This document shows, one piece after another, positions 10,584 to 21,026 of a stretch of 64,000 bases of DNA; positions within the stretch are counted from its first letter, which is position 1; each line of letters starts with the position of its first letter. This stretch comes from Humulus lupulus (Eukaryota > Streptophyta > Magnoliopsida > Rosales > Cannabaceae). The notes under the pieces are model-generated. The model saw only the letters and a program-made list of their open reading frames with translations, had not been told where the DNA came from and made no database searches. Made by a program: the position numbers and the translations under genes. The stretch is from positions 193,910,214-193,974,213 of the forward strand of contig NC_084795.1 of the NCBI RefSeq assembly GCF_963169125.1. Reading direction: 5' to 3'.

Positions 10584-11709
10584 TGTTGACGGTAAGAACT
10601 CGTCAACGATTGATGGTTAGAAAACTTCAATCCCTATACTATAAGAAGCTATGAATTAGATAGAAAGCGCTCTAAACAACAGGAGAAAACTCAGGAAAGC
10701 ATGAGAACCAGAAGCATATATTTCATAAGTCTCATTTTTACATTCAGTTTTCCAACCCCTTAGCCTGAGGGGTTGGAGCCTATTTATAGGGGAGGCTCTA
10801 TTGGCCCAGGATACAAACAAGTCCCAGACCACTGGGACGTACATAGGTACTCTGATAAAGTAGTGGCTCAGGGCGTAGTGGTGTCTACCCTGATGGTGTC
10901 AGAGTCGTGGCCTTGGACATAGTACTGTCGGCTCTGGCGCATGGTCGGGGGTGTCCAAGTGGTCTCACCACTCTTCGTACAGGTCCGTACCGCCACTACT
11001 CCTCAGACGCAGATCATAGGGTCGTGCCTCTGTTCTCTCCATAACCGTACACCCCGTGTCAGCGCACGTGTTCCGTACTCGGTGGTCCTCATCAATTCCC
11101 GTTCAATGCTCCATGTTCGTTTGGCATATCAACAAGATTCCCCTAAGTGATCTCATGCCTGTGCCAAGGAGGCTTCATCCTATGCATGTCCTGAAAAGTC
11201 GAGGTGCCGAGGGTCAGGGCCGGCCTATGCGGATCGCATAGACACGAGGCTAGGAGCACGGGTACCTCAACACACCCCTCACCCTCGCATAGCGAGGCTG
11301 CCTCTCCTCCTTCCGAGCGCAGCGTCGCGAGGCTAGGAACACGGATACCTCAACACAGCCCTCACCCTCGCATAGCGAGGCTGACGTTCTTCCTCTGAGG
11401 TGCAGCGTCGCGAGGCTAGGAGCACGAACACCTCAACACAGCCCTCACCCTCGCATAGCGAGGCTGACGTTCTTCCTCCGAGTGCGGACGAGGCTTGATG
11501 CCTGCTGGAATGGGGCGCACGCGGATGGCCAGCTGGGGACCTTCGCATAGCGAGGGTGAAGCTTGGCAAGTGGCCGAAGTCCCTCGCCTAGTGAGGGTGA
11601 TTCTCTTACCCCAACTCCCTCACCATCATGCGATGCCCTTTCAAGATGTCTCGTAGTACAGAGCTTCACTTGTGAATAGAATTCACAAGGAAAAAATTCC
11701 ACATTTACA
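10584..11709 (-). repeat. Element A 3' LTR
   Basis: Minus-strand LTR with TATA box CCTATAAATAGG near 10779-10790. Just downstream of it, in the presumed leader, is a perfect 9-bp stem: CCAACCCCT (10752-10760) pairs with AGGGGTTGG (10768-10776). The terminal inverted motif GTTGACG (10585-10591) and CGTCAAC (10601-10607) can form a hairpin at the LTR end. The polypurine tract is 11710-11722 on the minus strand. Confidence 0.95.
11246..11494. repeat. 83-bp tandem repeat, three copies, inside element A LTR
   Basis: GAGGCTAGGA(G/A)CACG begins units at 11246, 11329 and 11412. Each includes CCCTCACCCTCGCATAGCGAGGCTG, in which CCTCGC ATA GCGAGG is itself a short palindrome. The other LTR has the same array at 18127-18394 with an extra 18 bp in the second unit. 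Confidence 0.9.
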
Positions 11710-12788
11710 CTTCCCCCCGAGTCTATAAGTACACTTTTAAGTGTGTTTGTAGACTCTCTCTATTTTTCTTGCTTGACACGCACGGCCAACCTTGGGGGAC
11801 TTAGCCTTGGAAATTTTTCCAACATCGCTCGAAGAAGCCCGAAGTGTGGCTTGGAGTTGTGTTTCTTCTTAGTGTTTGAAGAAACACAATAGCCACCTAA
11901 TACTTGGGGGATCCACGTAAGTTCCTAAGGTTGCGTAAGGACTAATCATCCTCAATCGCAGATCCCAAGTTTCGAAGCCACTTGTCCACACCAAGATCTG
12001 CGTAGCCTAGCGGCATGCTCTCCAACTTATTTTCACGAGTTCAAGGGTTCTATCCTCCTCCAAAGCTCTTGAGGTGCTCTTTCCCTTTTTTTTTTTTTAA
12101 CTTACGGTGCTCTAGTAGGTCCCTCTTATTGTCGTTGTTCGTGGATCACATATTTTTCTTTGATCTGATGGCGATAATCTTTCCGGTGCACCTTGATTAT
12201 ACTTGTAAGGACACATTAACCCGTTGGGCTGTTGGGGTCCTTTTATATTCATTGCGCGCGCTTGTTATTTTTTTGCGAGAAGCGTCCTTCTCGTCCTTAT
12301 ATATAGTACTATTTTTTCCAAGGGTCACTTGTAAGACCCTTTTTGGCTAGCTGGCTTAATGGCCGATCTAGACTTATTGGGCGATTCCCTCCTTACGGCC
12401 TCACCTCTTGGGGTGTCGGCCTTTAGTTAGAGGTCATCCTTTTAGACCGTTCCTTTGATATTCATAAGGGTAGCTAATCCTTTTGAATATAAGAGAGATT
12501 TTTTTTTTTTTTTTTTTTTGCTCTTGCCTCCTGTCTTACCCCCCAAGTGCTTGGTGAGATTTAATTCAGCAGGCAGTTCGGTTGATGCTCGCATGAAAAA
12601 GAAAAAAAAAATCACATGTGAAGTTGTGAACATTTTCATTTATAGTAATCAGATTACAATGACATGCATATAGAGGGCTTACATTTACTTGGGGGTTATG
12701 TAGGTAACCTCTTTGATTCTCGTCTACTGAGATAGCCTATCCTGCGACAAACTAAACACAGCTACTGCCTGTGTTGGGAGTGGAAGTC
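11710..12788 (-). other. Element A 3' untranslated region with conserved stem-loop
   Basis: No protein is encoded. A perfect 7-bp stem with a CGTC loop (CGAGAAG 12276-12282, CTTCTCG 12287-12293) lies in a block of about 130 bp that is also conserved in element C (around 33110-33235). An oligo-T run at about 12499-12518 and a TATATATAG motif (12297-12305) on the plus strand are present. Confidence 0.7.
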
Positions 12789-15700
12789 TTACTGGTAGTA
12801 TTTCCTCAGGTGTTCCGCGTTCCATGCTCAAGGTATGATGGTGTCGTCCATGCGCGCCAACTTGTAAGTGTTCGGGGGTATGCACTGAGCCACCTGATAG
12901 GGCCCCTCCCAATTCGCCCCCAGTACTCCCGCGCCTGGGTCTCGTGTGTTTGGGAGTACTTTCCTTAGCACCAGGTCGCCCACTCTGAAAGTTCTCTCTC
13001 GCACCCTCGAATTGTAGTACCTTGCGGCACGCTGCTGGTATACCGCCACCCTCATTTGGGCTTTTTCTCTATTCTCCTCCAGCATGTCTAAGCTTTCGGC
13101 CAGGGCTACATGGTTGGCTTCGTCTCCATACGCCTGCACCCTGTGGGACTCGACTCGCATCTCGACTGGGAGCACGGCCTCGCACCCATAGGCCAGGGAG
13201 AAAGGGGACTCCCCAGTAGTCGTGCGTGGGGTGGTTCTGTAGACCCACAGCACATTTGCTAGCTCATCTGCCCAGGCTCCCTTCATCTTTTCCAGCTTTG
13301 TCTTTAGGTTCTTCTTAAGGACCCTGTTGATGGCCTCCACTTGCCCATTGGCCTGGGGGTGCACAACCGCGGAGAAGCTCCTCCTTATGCCTTTTTCCTT
13401 ACAATATTCATCGAAAGCTCCTCCCTCGAACTGGGTACCATTGTCGGAAATAATCTTGTAGGGTACTCCATATCGACACATAATGAATTTGTTGATGAAA
13501 GAGGTGATGTGCGTGGCGGTTATCTTCACAAGGGGTTCCGCTTCTACCCACTTAGTGAAATAATCCACCGCCACCACTGCGTACTTCGCTCCACCCCTGC
13601 CTGTAGGAAGAGCGCCGATTAAGTCTATTCCCCAGATAGCGAAGGGCCAGGGGCTGGTCATGCTGGTCAGTTCGCTTGGGGGTTTCCGAGGGTAATTGGC
13701 GTGCCTCTGGCATTTGTTGCATTTCGTGGCAAAGTCATGCGCATCTTTCTCCATGGAAGGCCAGTAGTATCCTTGTCTCATGGCCTTCCTAGTCGTGGAG
13801 GGTCCGCTCTCGTGGTTGCCGCACTCTCCCTCATGTATCTCCTGTAACACCTTCAATGCCTCCTCTTCTTCTACACACTGCAGGAGTGGCATTGAGAATC
13901 CTCTTTTGTAAAGGACCCCATTTACCAGGGTGTATCTTGCGGCCTTGTACACCAATCTCCGGGATTCGTTTTTATCCGCAGGCAAGGTTCCTTCTTCCAG
14001 GTACCTCTTGATTGGCTCGGTCCATGATTCCCTTGGGACGCTAATCATGTGCACGTCTGCGCCCTCGATGCTGGGTTTTGGTAAGTACTCCACGGGTATT
14101 GATTCCAAGACATCACTATCCTTGGTGGATGCTAGCTTTGCGAGTGCATCGGCATGGGTGTTCTTTTCTCTGGGGATTTGCTCTATAGTATATGCCACCA
14201 ACCGCCCCAGATAGCCTTTCACCCTCTCCAAGTATGCTGCCATCTTGGGTCCCCTTGCCTGCTATTCTCCCTTTACTTGGCATACCACCAACTGAGAGTC
14301 GCTGAAGATTTGAAGGCGCGTCACTCTCAGTTCCTGGGCCAAACGCAGGCCAGCTAAGAGCGCCTCGTACTCTGCCTCATTATTGGAGGCCTCAAACCCA
14401 AATCGGATTGCGCAATACATTCTATGTCCCTCGGGCCCAGTCATCATGATGCCCGCTCCTGATCCTCCTTCATTTGACGCCCCATCAACGTGCAAACTCC
14501 ACTCCTCTACACCTCCTAGTTCTTCTTCCATAACAGACAGCTCCCCTCCTTCACTCCTTCTTTCATTCGGCTGATGGGTGAGCTCTACTATAAAATCTGC
14601 CAGCACCTGTCCATTGATGGAGGCCCTTGGAGTGTATACAATATCAAATTGACTTAGTTCGATCGACCATTTCATTAGTCTTCCCGAAGTCTCAGGCTTA
14701 TGTAAGACCTGTCTCAACGGACTATCTGTTAGGACTTCAATTGTATGTGCATGGAAGTAAGGCCTCAACTTTCTCGAAGCCACCACTAGCGCATAGGCCA
14801 ATTTTTCGATCTCTGGATACCGGCTCTCTGCGTCCACCAAACGCTTGCTGATATAATATACAGGTTGTTGTTGCTTCTTCTCTCCCTTAACCAAAGCTGC
14901 GCTGATGGCATGCTCAGACACTGCTAAGTACAGGTACAGCTTCTCGCCCTTCTCTAGCTTTGCCAACAGGGGTGGCTTCCCCAGGTGCTCTTTCAGCTTG
15001 ACGAATGCTTCCTCGCATCTTTCATCCCAAGCGAACTTTTTGCTCCCTTTGAGGATGTCAAAGAATGGGAGGCACTTGTCAGTGGACCTGGAGATAAACC
15101 TGTTAAGGGCCGCTACCCTTCCCGTTAGGCACTGCACCTCCTTTTTATTCTTCGGCGAGCTCATCTCTATTAGTGCCTTTATCTTGTCAGGATTGGCTTC
15201 GATGCCCCTGGAATTGACCATGAAGCCCAAGAATTTTCCTGAGGATACCCCGAAGGTGCACTTGACTGGGTTCAACTTCATCCGGTATTTCCTTAGCGTG
15301 TCAAACATCTCACCAAGGTCTTTGTTGAGCTCCGTTGCTTCTTTGGTCTTCACTAACATGTCATCCACATACACCTCCATATTCCTTCCTATCTGATTGG
15401 CGAACATTTTATTCACCAGCCTCTGATAGGTGGCCCCTGCGTTTTTGAGCCCGAAGGGCATCACCTTGTAACAGTAGAGCCCTTTGTCTGTAATGAATGA
15501 CGTGTGCTCTTCATCTGCCGGGTTCATTGGGATTTGGTTGTATCCTGAGTAGGCGTCCATGAAACTTAGTAACTCATGTCCTGCTGTCGCGTCTACTAGC
15601 TGATCTATCCTGGGAAGTGGGAAGCTGTCCTTAGGACAAGCTTTATTCAAGTTCGTGAAATCGACGCAAGTTCTCCACTTCCCATTTGGCTTCGGCACGA

Positions 15701-16568
15701 GTACTGGGTTTGATACCCACACAGGGTAGAAAGACTCACGGATGAACCCGTTGGCCTCCAACTTGTCGACCTCTTCCTTTAATGCTGCGTATCTCGTTGG
15801 GTCTAGCGCCCGCCTCTTTTGCCTGACGGGCCTTGCTTCTGGGGAGATGTTCAGGTGGTGGCACATCACGCTGGGGTCTATGCCCACCATGTCCTCATGA
15901 ATCCATGCAAACACGTCTAGATTATCTTTCAAAAATTTCATCAATTCCTCCTTCACGTCACCTTGCAGGCTCCTCCCTATCTTCAATTTCCTTAAGGGTT
16001 CTTCCGTCACTATAACCTCCTCTACTTCTTCCACTGGTGCTGCTCTTGACTCATCCACGACCCGAGGGTCCAGCTCCTGTGGACCCCCTGTGGGCATACA
16101 TAGCGCCTCATGTACCACCATGGCCATTGGCTCACGCGGCTTTACAGGCGTGCGGAGTGAGGTGTTGTAACACTCCCTCGCCTCCTTCTGTTCTCCCTTC
16201 ATACTTGCGACCCCTCCTGGAGTCGGGAACTTGACAACCAAGTGATATATTGAAGTTATGGCTTTCAACTCTTTCAGGGAGGGTCTCCTCAATACCGCGT
16301 TGAAAGCTGATGCACAATCTACTACAACAAAGTTAGACATGACTGTAGTCTGTCGGGGTTGCTCCCCCATGGTAAGTGTCAGTTCGATCATTCCAAGGGG
16401 TTGTACTGAGTCCCCTGTGAATTCGTATAGGGACGACTGGCAGGGTTTCAGATGACGAATGCCCAGTCCCATCTTTTCCAAAGCAGGGCGATATAGGATG
16501 TCCACTGAGCTCCCGTTGTCCACTAGGACTCGATGCACAGGCATGTTCGCCAATTGAACTGTCAACAC
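12789..16568 (-). pseudogene. Element A pol: protease, reverse transcriptase, RNase H, second RNase H, integrase
   Basis: In the gag frame, minus strand. The protease motif is VLVDNGSSVDILYR near 16530. The RT has VPKPNGKWRTCVDF and the catalytic YVDDML at about 15360. The first RNase H is degenerate, as usual for Tat elements, and a second RNase H (LHVDGASNEGG, SNNEAEYEALL) lies at about 14540-14300. Integrase has a zinc-binding H-H-C-C region (HEGECGNHES, CNKCQRH), WGIDLIGALPTG and IISDNGTQFEG. The frame is broken by TAG after QVKGE at about 14262 and by TGA at 12828, just before the final AEHLRKYYQ. Without these it would be complete. The polyprotein normally makes the replication enzymes. 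It is non-functional as it stands. Confidence 0.93.
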
Positions 16569-17396
16569 CAGCGGATCATTGTGGGGAAAGTGTACCCCCC
16601 GCGCGTCCTCCTCAGTGAAGGTGATTGAATCGTTTTCTCCCTTGAAGCTTTTCGGGGGTCATTGTTCCAAACTCATGACACAGGGTGGTGGGCTTCGCCT
16701 GGCTTCTCTAGCATACCGATCTTGTCCTCTGCGGGAGTCCCCTCCAAACCTCGGACCTCCGAAAATAGTTCCCACTTCTCCCCGGGTCTCTGGAGCATCT
16801 CTTTGCGTCTTAGATATCACTGGCTCACCCTCCGACTTCGGCCTTTCTCTCCTAGGGGTGTTACTGGTGGAGTGCCTGGTCCTCCCGTCGCCTACTGGGA
16901 CAGTGGTTTCCCGACCCTTCTCTTCCCTCTTGGGCAGGGTCACATTCGACTTTCCTTGCACCAGGCCATTTAGCACCTCCTGCATGTTCTCCAGGGTAGT
17001 CTCCAATCTTTGGTTTTTACGGTGTAGTTCATGAATCTCCTCTTCATAGAAACGAGATTTAGAACTCGAGCTCACGGAATGGACCCGGGGTTGCTTATCA
17101 TGTCTACCCGTCGAGGGACCCGGGTATTGCCGGCCGGAGTTCGGTACCTGTAGTGGTTTAGGAGGAGGGAACTCGTTGGCATTCCCGAGTGGTACAGTAG
17201 TTGTCCTTGGAGGATTCCCACCAGGCGGGGAGGCCGGTGACGAGGCCTCCCTGTCATTATCGTGAACCTTAGGGTCCCTTGGGGGCTCTGCGTCTCGGGG
17301 TGGAGGTGGCTCCATCATGGAGGCCTTCAGTTGGACTCTGGTAAGGTGGACCTCCACCTCTCGAGGCTCCCTGAGTCGCTCCGAACGTCTTGACAT
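16569..17396 (-). pseudogene. Element A gag, lacking the capsid core domain
   Basis: ATG at 17396 (MSRRSERLREPREVEVHL) opens the frame. A proline/glycine-rich region, an SVSSSSKSRFYEEEIHELH motif and a coiled coil (RLETTLENMQEVLNGL) follow, all matching the N-terminal half of element C gag. From there the protein passes directly to FGGDSRRGQDRYAREARR, the linker normally found just before the protease. The central capsid domain (PF03732 type) and zinc knuckle expected between them are absent. A TGA at 16659 replaces the expected arginine of MSLEQRPPKS, probably CGA to TGA. Particle assembly would need Gag from elsewhere. Confidence 0.88.
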
Positions 17397-17442
17397 TTCT
17401 CCTTGCTGGAAGTAATGGAAGAACAGTAGCTTGGTGCTTACG

Positions 17443-17464
17443 CTTCCCACAGACGGTGCCAAAC
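17443..17464 (-). other. Element A primer-binding-like site
   Basis: Minus-strand GTTTGGCACCGTCTGTGGGA directly follows the 5' LTR. TGG(C) at its start is complementary to a tRNA CCA end. Element C has TTGGCGCCGTCTGTGGG at the same place. I do not assign the tRNA. Confidence 0.7.
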
Positions 17465-18476
17465 TGTTGACGGTAAGAACTCGTCAACGATTGATGGTTA
17501 GAAAAATTCAATCCCTATACTATAATAAGCTATGAATTAGATAGAAAGCGCTCTAAACAACAGGAGAAAACTCAGGAAAGCATGAGAACCAGAAGCATAT
17601 ATTTCATAAGTCTCATTTTTACATTCAGTTTTCCAACCCCTTAGCCTGAGGGGTTGGAGCCTATTTATAGGGGAGGCTCTATTGGCCCAGGATACAAACA
17701 AGTCCCAGACCACTGGGACGTACATAGGTACTCTGATAAAGTAGTGGCTCAGGGCGTAGTGGTGTCTACCCTGATGGTGTCAGAGTCGTGGCCTTGGACA
17801 TAGTACTGTCGGCTCTGGCGCATGGTCGGGGGTGTCCAAGTGGTCTCACCACTCTTCGTACAGGTCCGTACCGCCACTACTCCTCAGACGCAGATCATAG
17901 GGTCGTGCCTCTGTTCTCTCCATAACCGTACACCCCGTGTTAGCGCACGTGTTCCGTACTCGGTGGTCCTCATCAATTCCCGTTCAATGCTCCATGTTCG
18001 TTTGGCATATCAACAAGATTCCCCTAAGTGATCTCATGCCTGTGCCAAGGAGGCTTCATCCTATGCATGTCCTGAGAAGTCGAGGTGCCGAGGGTCAGGG
18101 CCGGCCTATGCGGATCGCATAGACACGAGGCTAGGAGCACGGGTACCTCAACACACCCCTCACCCTCGCATAGCGAGGCTGCCTCTCCTCCTTCCGAGCG
18201 CAGCGTCGCGAGGCTAGGAACACGGATACCTCAACACAGCCCTCACCCTCGCATAGCAAGGGTCCCTAACATAGCGAGGCTGACGTTCTTCCTCTGAGGT
18301 GCAGCGTCGCGAGGCTAGGAGCACGGACACCTCAACACAGCCCTCACCCTCGCATAGCGAGGCTGACGTTCTTCCTCCGAGTGTGGACGAGGCTTGATGC
18401 CTGCTGGAATGGGGCGCACGCGGATGGCCAGCTGGGGACCTTCGCATAGCGAGGGTGAAGCTTGGCAAGTGGCCGA
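17465..18476 (-). repeat. Element A 5' LTR, first part (interrupted by element B)
   Basis: Matches the 3' LTR base for base apart from a few substitutions and an 18-bp insertion at about 18258-18275. It stops at GTGGCCGA, where element B is inserted with target duplication GCCGA (18472-18476, 27827-27831). The LTR resumes at 27832. Confidence 0.95.
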
Positions 18477-20686
18477 TGTAACGACCCAAATTCAATGTTA
18501 AGGCTTAAGGGCCTGGAGTTGTGTGCCTGGAGGGCATGATGGGATTTTGTGTGTGACTTTATTAAGTTTAATGCATCATTATGATTTATTGCACGTTATA
18601 TGACTATTGGATTATTTGAGATGCATGACTATGTGAATCGGTATGCATGTAGAACTGATTGTCTTAAAATGAGCATGATTGTAACTTGGCCATGTTAGGG
18701 CATAACTGTGATAATTATACTATGTGAATTGTGCCATGTGAGTGTGATGTTTTACCAGGATGCACGCATCGGGACGGTCCTAGTGAGCCAGTTAGTCTAA
18801 AAGTCACAACGGGTTGTTGTACCCGGCTCGGGAGGAGCCCAGGGGTACTTCGGGAATCTTGTAAGTTGAGTTTAGAAAGAGTGATTAGTATTGGTAATTT
18901 GGTAACCATTTGTAACTGCTGTGAGTAACAAGTTTTAAGATAGGAAGTGGTAGAATTGAAATGAAAGTGTTAAGACTTAAGTACCCTTGAAGGTTTAGCT
19001 TAGAAGGATTAGTAAGGAGGGGTAATTTGGTCTTTTGGCAAGGCAAATAGACATTATGCAGCTGGGATTTAGGGGGTACGGTTTGGGCATTTGGGTCACT
19101 TGTGGCTTTGATAAATTAGAAGAGAAGGAAAAGAAGAGGAGAGAAAGGCTAGGGCAAAGAAGAAGAAAGAAGAAGAGGTGTAGAAAGGGGGCTGAAGTGG
19201 GAAGCTTAGAAGGAGATCAAGGGAACTTTTAGGGTGGATTCTACTCTTGAGGTAAGGATTTTATGCTTATTTAAGTTTGTTTTCTGTGTTGGTTGAGGAA
19301 TTTAATGCTTGAGTTAAGATTTTCATGAGTTTTGATTTGGGTTGTTGAATTTGAAATCAAAGGAGTGGATCTTGTGTGTATTGATGTTTTGGATTTGATT
19401 CTAGTGTTTATGGGGTGTTAGATTGTTCATATGAGGTTTGGATTTGAGTTTTGGGGTTTAGGTTTTGGTTTGGGATGATTTGGGGAGGTTAAAGCTCGGG
19501 GAAAATTGCAGGAAAAACCCAGAATTCTGGGTCTGCGAAGGCGTGCCGCGGCAGGGTTTTTGTGTGCCGCGGCAAGGGAGCTTCTGTCTGATGGGTGCCG
19601 CGGCACAAGGATGTGGTGCCGCGGCACAAGGCAATTTTCAGGGTAGCTCTTTTTGGCAATTTTAGGTCTTAGCTCCGGGGGTTCGTGGGATGCCTCCGGG
19701 GTGTTGTTTTAAGGTTTTAGAGGTCCCGAGAGTGCGGGATTGGTCCCGGGAAGTGGTTTTGGGTTTGGTTAGTATTAAAAGTGTTTTATGTGTGTTGTGA
19801 CTAGGATTTCGGAGAGGCTCGTGCTAAAGGACCGTGCTCGTGACCGTGGTACTTTGGAAAGCACGGGATACAGGTAAGAAAACCGTAACACCCGAGTTTA
19901 GGGCATGGCCCCACTGTGTGATTGTAGGGCGTGGCCCCGGATTGTATTACGTGCAAATACATAAACTTAAATGAACCATGATGTGTGTGAATGTTTATTT
20001 TGAATGCACTATATGTGTTATTATGATGAAACGAGCGGCAGAGGCCGGGTACGGCATAGGCCGGGGCGGCCGTGGGCCGAAAGTAACACAGCACATGGGA
20101 TGCTTATATTCAGGGTGGGACCCAAGGGATACATGAGTGATCCTCGCGGTGAGAACCGAAACTCCAGGCTTTGGTAAGGCCTTGGGAGCGGCATGGCCGT
20201 ACTTGTTTATGATGGTGGTTTTCTTATGTATCAGTGAATTATTGCCAGCTATTTACTTTGCATATGTTATGTGTTATTTGGGTTTTCTTGCTGGGCTTCG
20301 GCTCACGGGTGCTCCGTGTGGCAGGTAAAAGCAAGGAGTCAGTCAACCGGCCATGAGTATGGAGAGCGTGGGGGCGGCGCGTACATGTTCGGCCTGCCCG
20401 ACTGCTTTGGTTGGGGGCATTTTGTATATGGCTGTATTTAACCATTCTTTTGATAGCTGATCAAGTGTAAATCCATTTTGAGTTGTAAATATTTTGTAAA
20501 CCTTATTTTGGGATCCCAGATGTTTTATAATTAACGTTTTTAATGAAACTAAACATTTTCAAAGAGTACAGCCTTAAACTCTGGTCTATTCACACTTTTG
20601 GTTTTAGAAACCACTTGAGTCAATTAGATGCACAATTTCTGTTTTAAACTCACTTAGTAACGGCTCTAAGGTAGTAGGGCGTTACA
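18477..20686 (+). repeat. Element B 5' LTR
   Basis: 2210 bp, TG...CA. It contains four copies of the palindrome GTGCCGCGGCA(C) at 19543-19630, which are CpG-rich within an otherwise AT-rich segment. Confidence 0.97.
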
Positions 20687-20689
20687 ACT

Positions 20690-20701
20690 TGGTATCAGAG
20701 C
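20690..20701 (+). other. Element B primer-binding site (initiator Met tRNA)
   Basis: TGGTATCAGAGC, the classic complement of plant initiator tRNA-Met 3' end, placed three bases after the LTR terminus. Confidence 0.95.
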
Positions 20702-21026
20702 GAGCCAAGGTTTATTGGTTCTGGAGATCGACCGAACATGTACGCACGCTGCCATTGAAAAGCTCGACTCAGGGTAGTTTGGTATGATCGGTTGATATAT
20801 TCATGAATATGTGTTTAATGCTTTGTGTGCCTGCCTAAATTATTATGAGCATGATCATTGAAATAACATATGCATGATGCCAGGGCAAGGCCCGTTGTAT
20901 GCTGCATGATATTTTTATGGCACTTTGGTCGATTGATCTTGGTTGTTGTTGAGATTGAGAGGTGGAAATTGGACCTTGTTATCATGCCTAATGAGCGGTG
21001 TCATTGATTGCAGGCATTTAGTTGCA
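20702..21026 (+). other. Element B 5' untranslated leader
   Basis: About 325 bases between the primer-binding site and the gag ATG. No motif of note beyond short upstream ATGs. Confidence 0.7.

Noticed and set aside
10656..11702. Small frames in the A LTR (62-111 codons) duplicated at 17537-18495
   Set aside because: LTR noncoding sequence. The frames change with the 18-bp indel and show no domain.
12455..12673. Lysine/phenylalanine-rich small frames around the oligo-T run
   Set aside because: Artefacts of homopolymer runs in a 3' untranslated region.
18715..20445. Several 60-97-codon frames inside the B LTR, repeated exactly in the other LTR
   Set aside because: Chance frames in LTR DNA. 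Their exact repetition only reflects LTR identity.
20943..21026. Upstream extension of the B gag-pol frame starting with a TTG codon
   Set aside because: Plant genes use [13 protein letters not shown] at 21027 fits the usual gag start, although an ATG at 20991 cannot be excluded.
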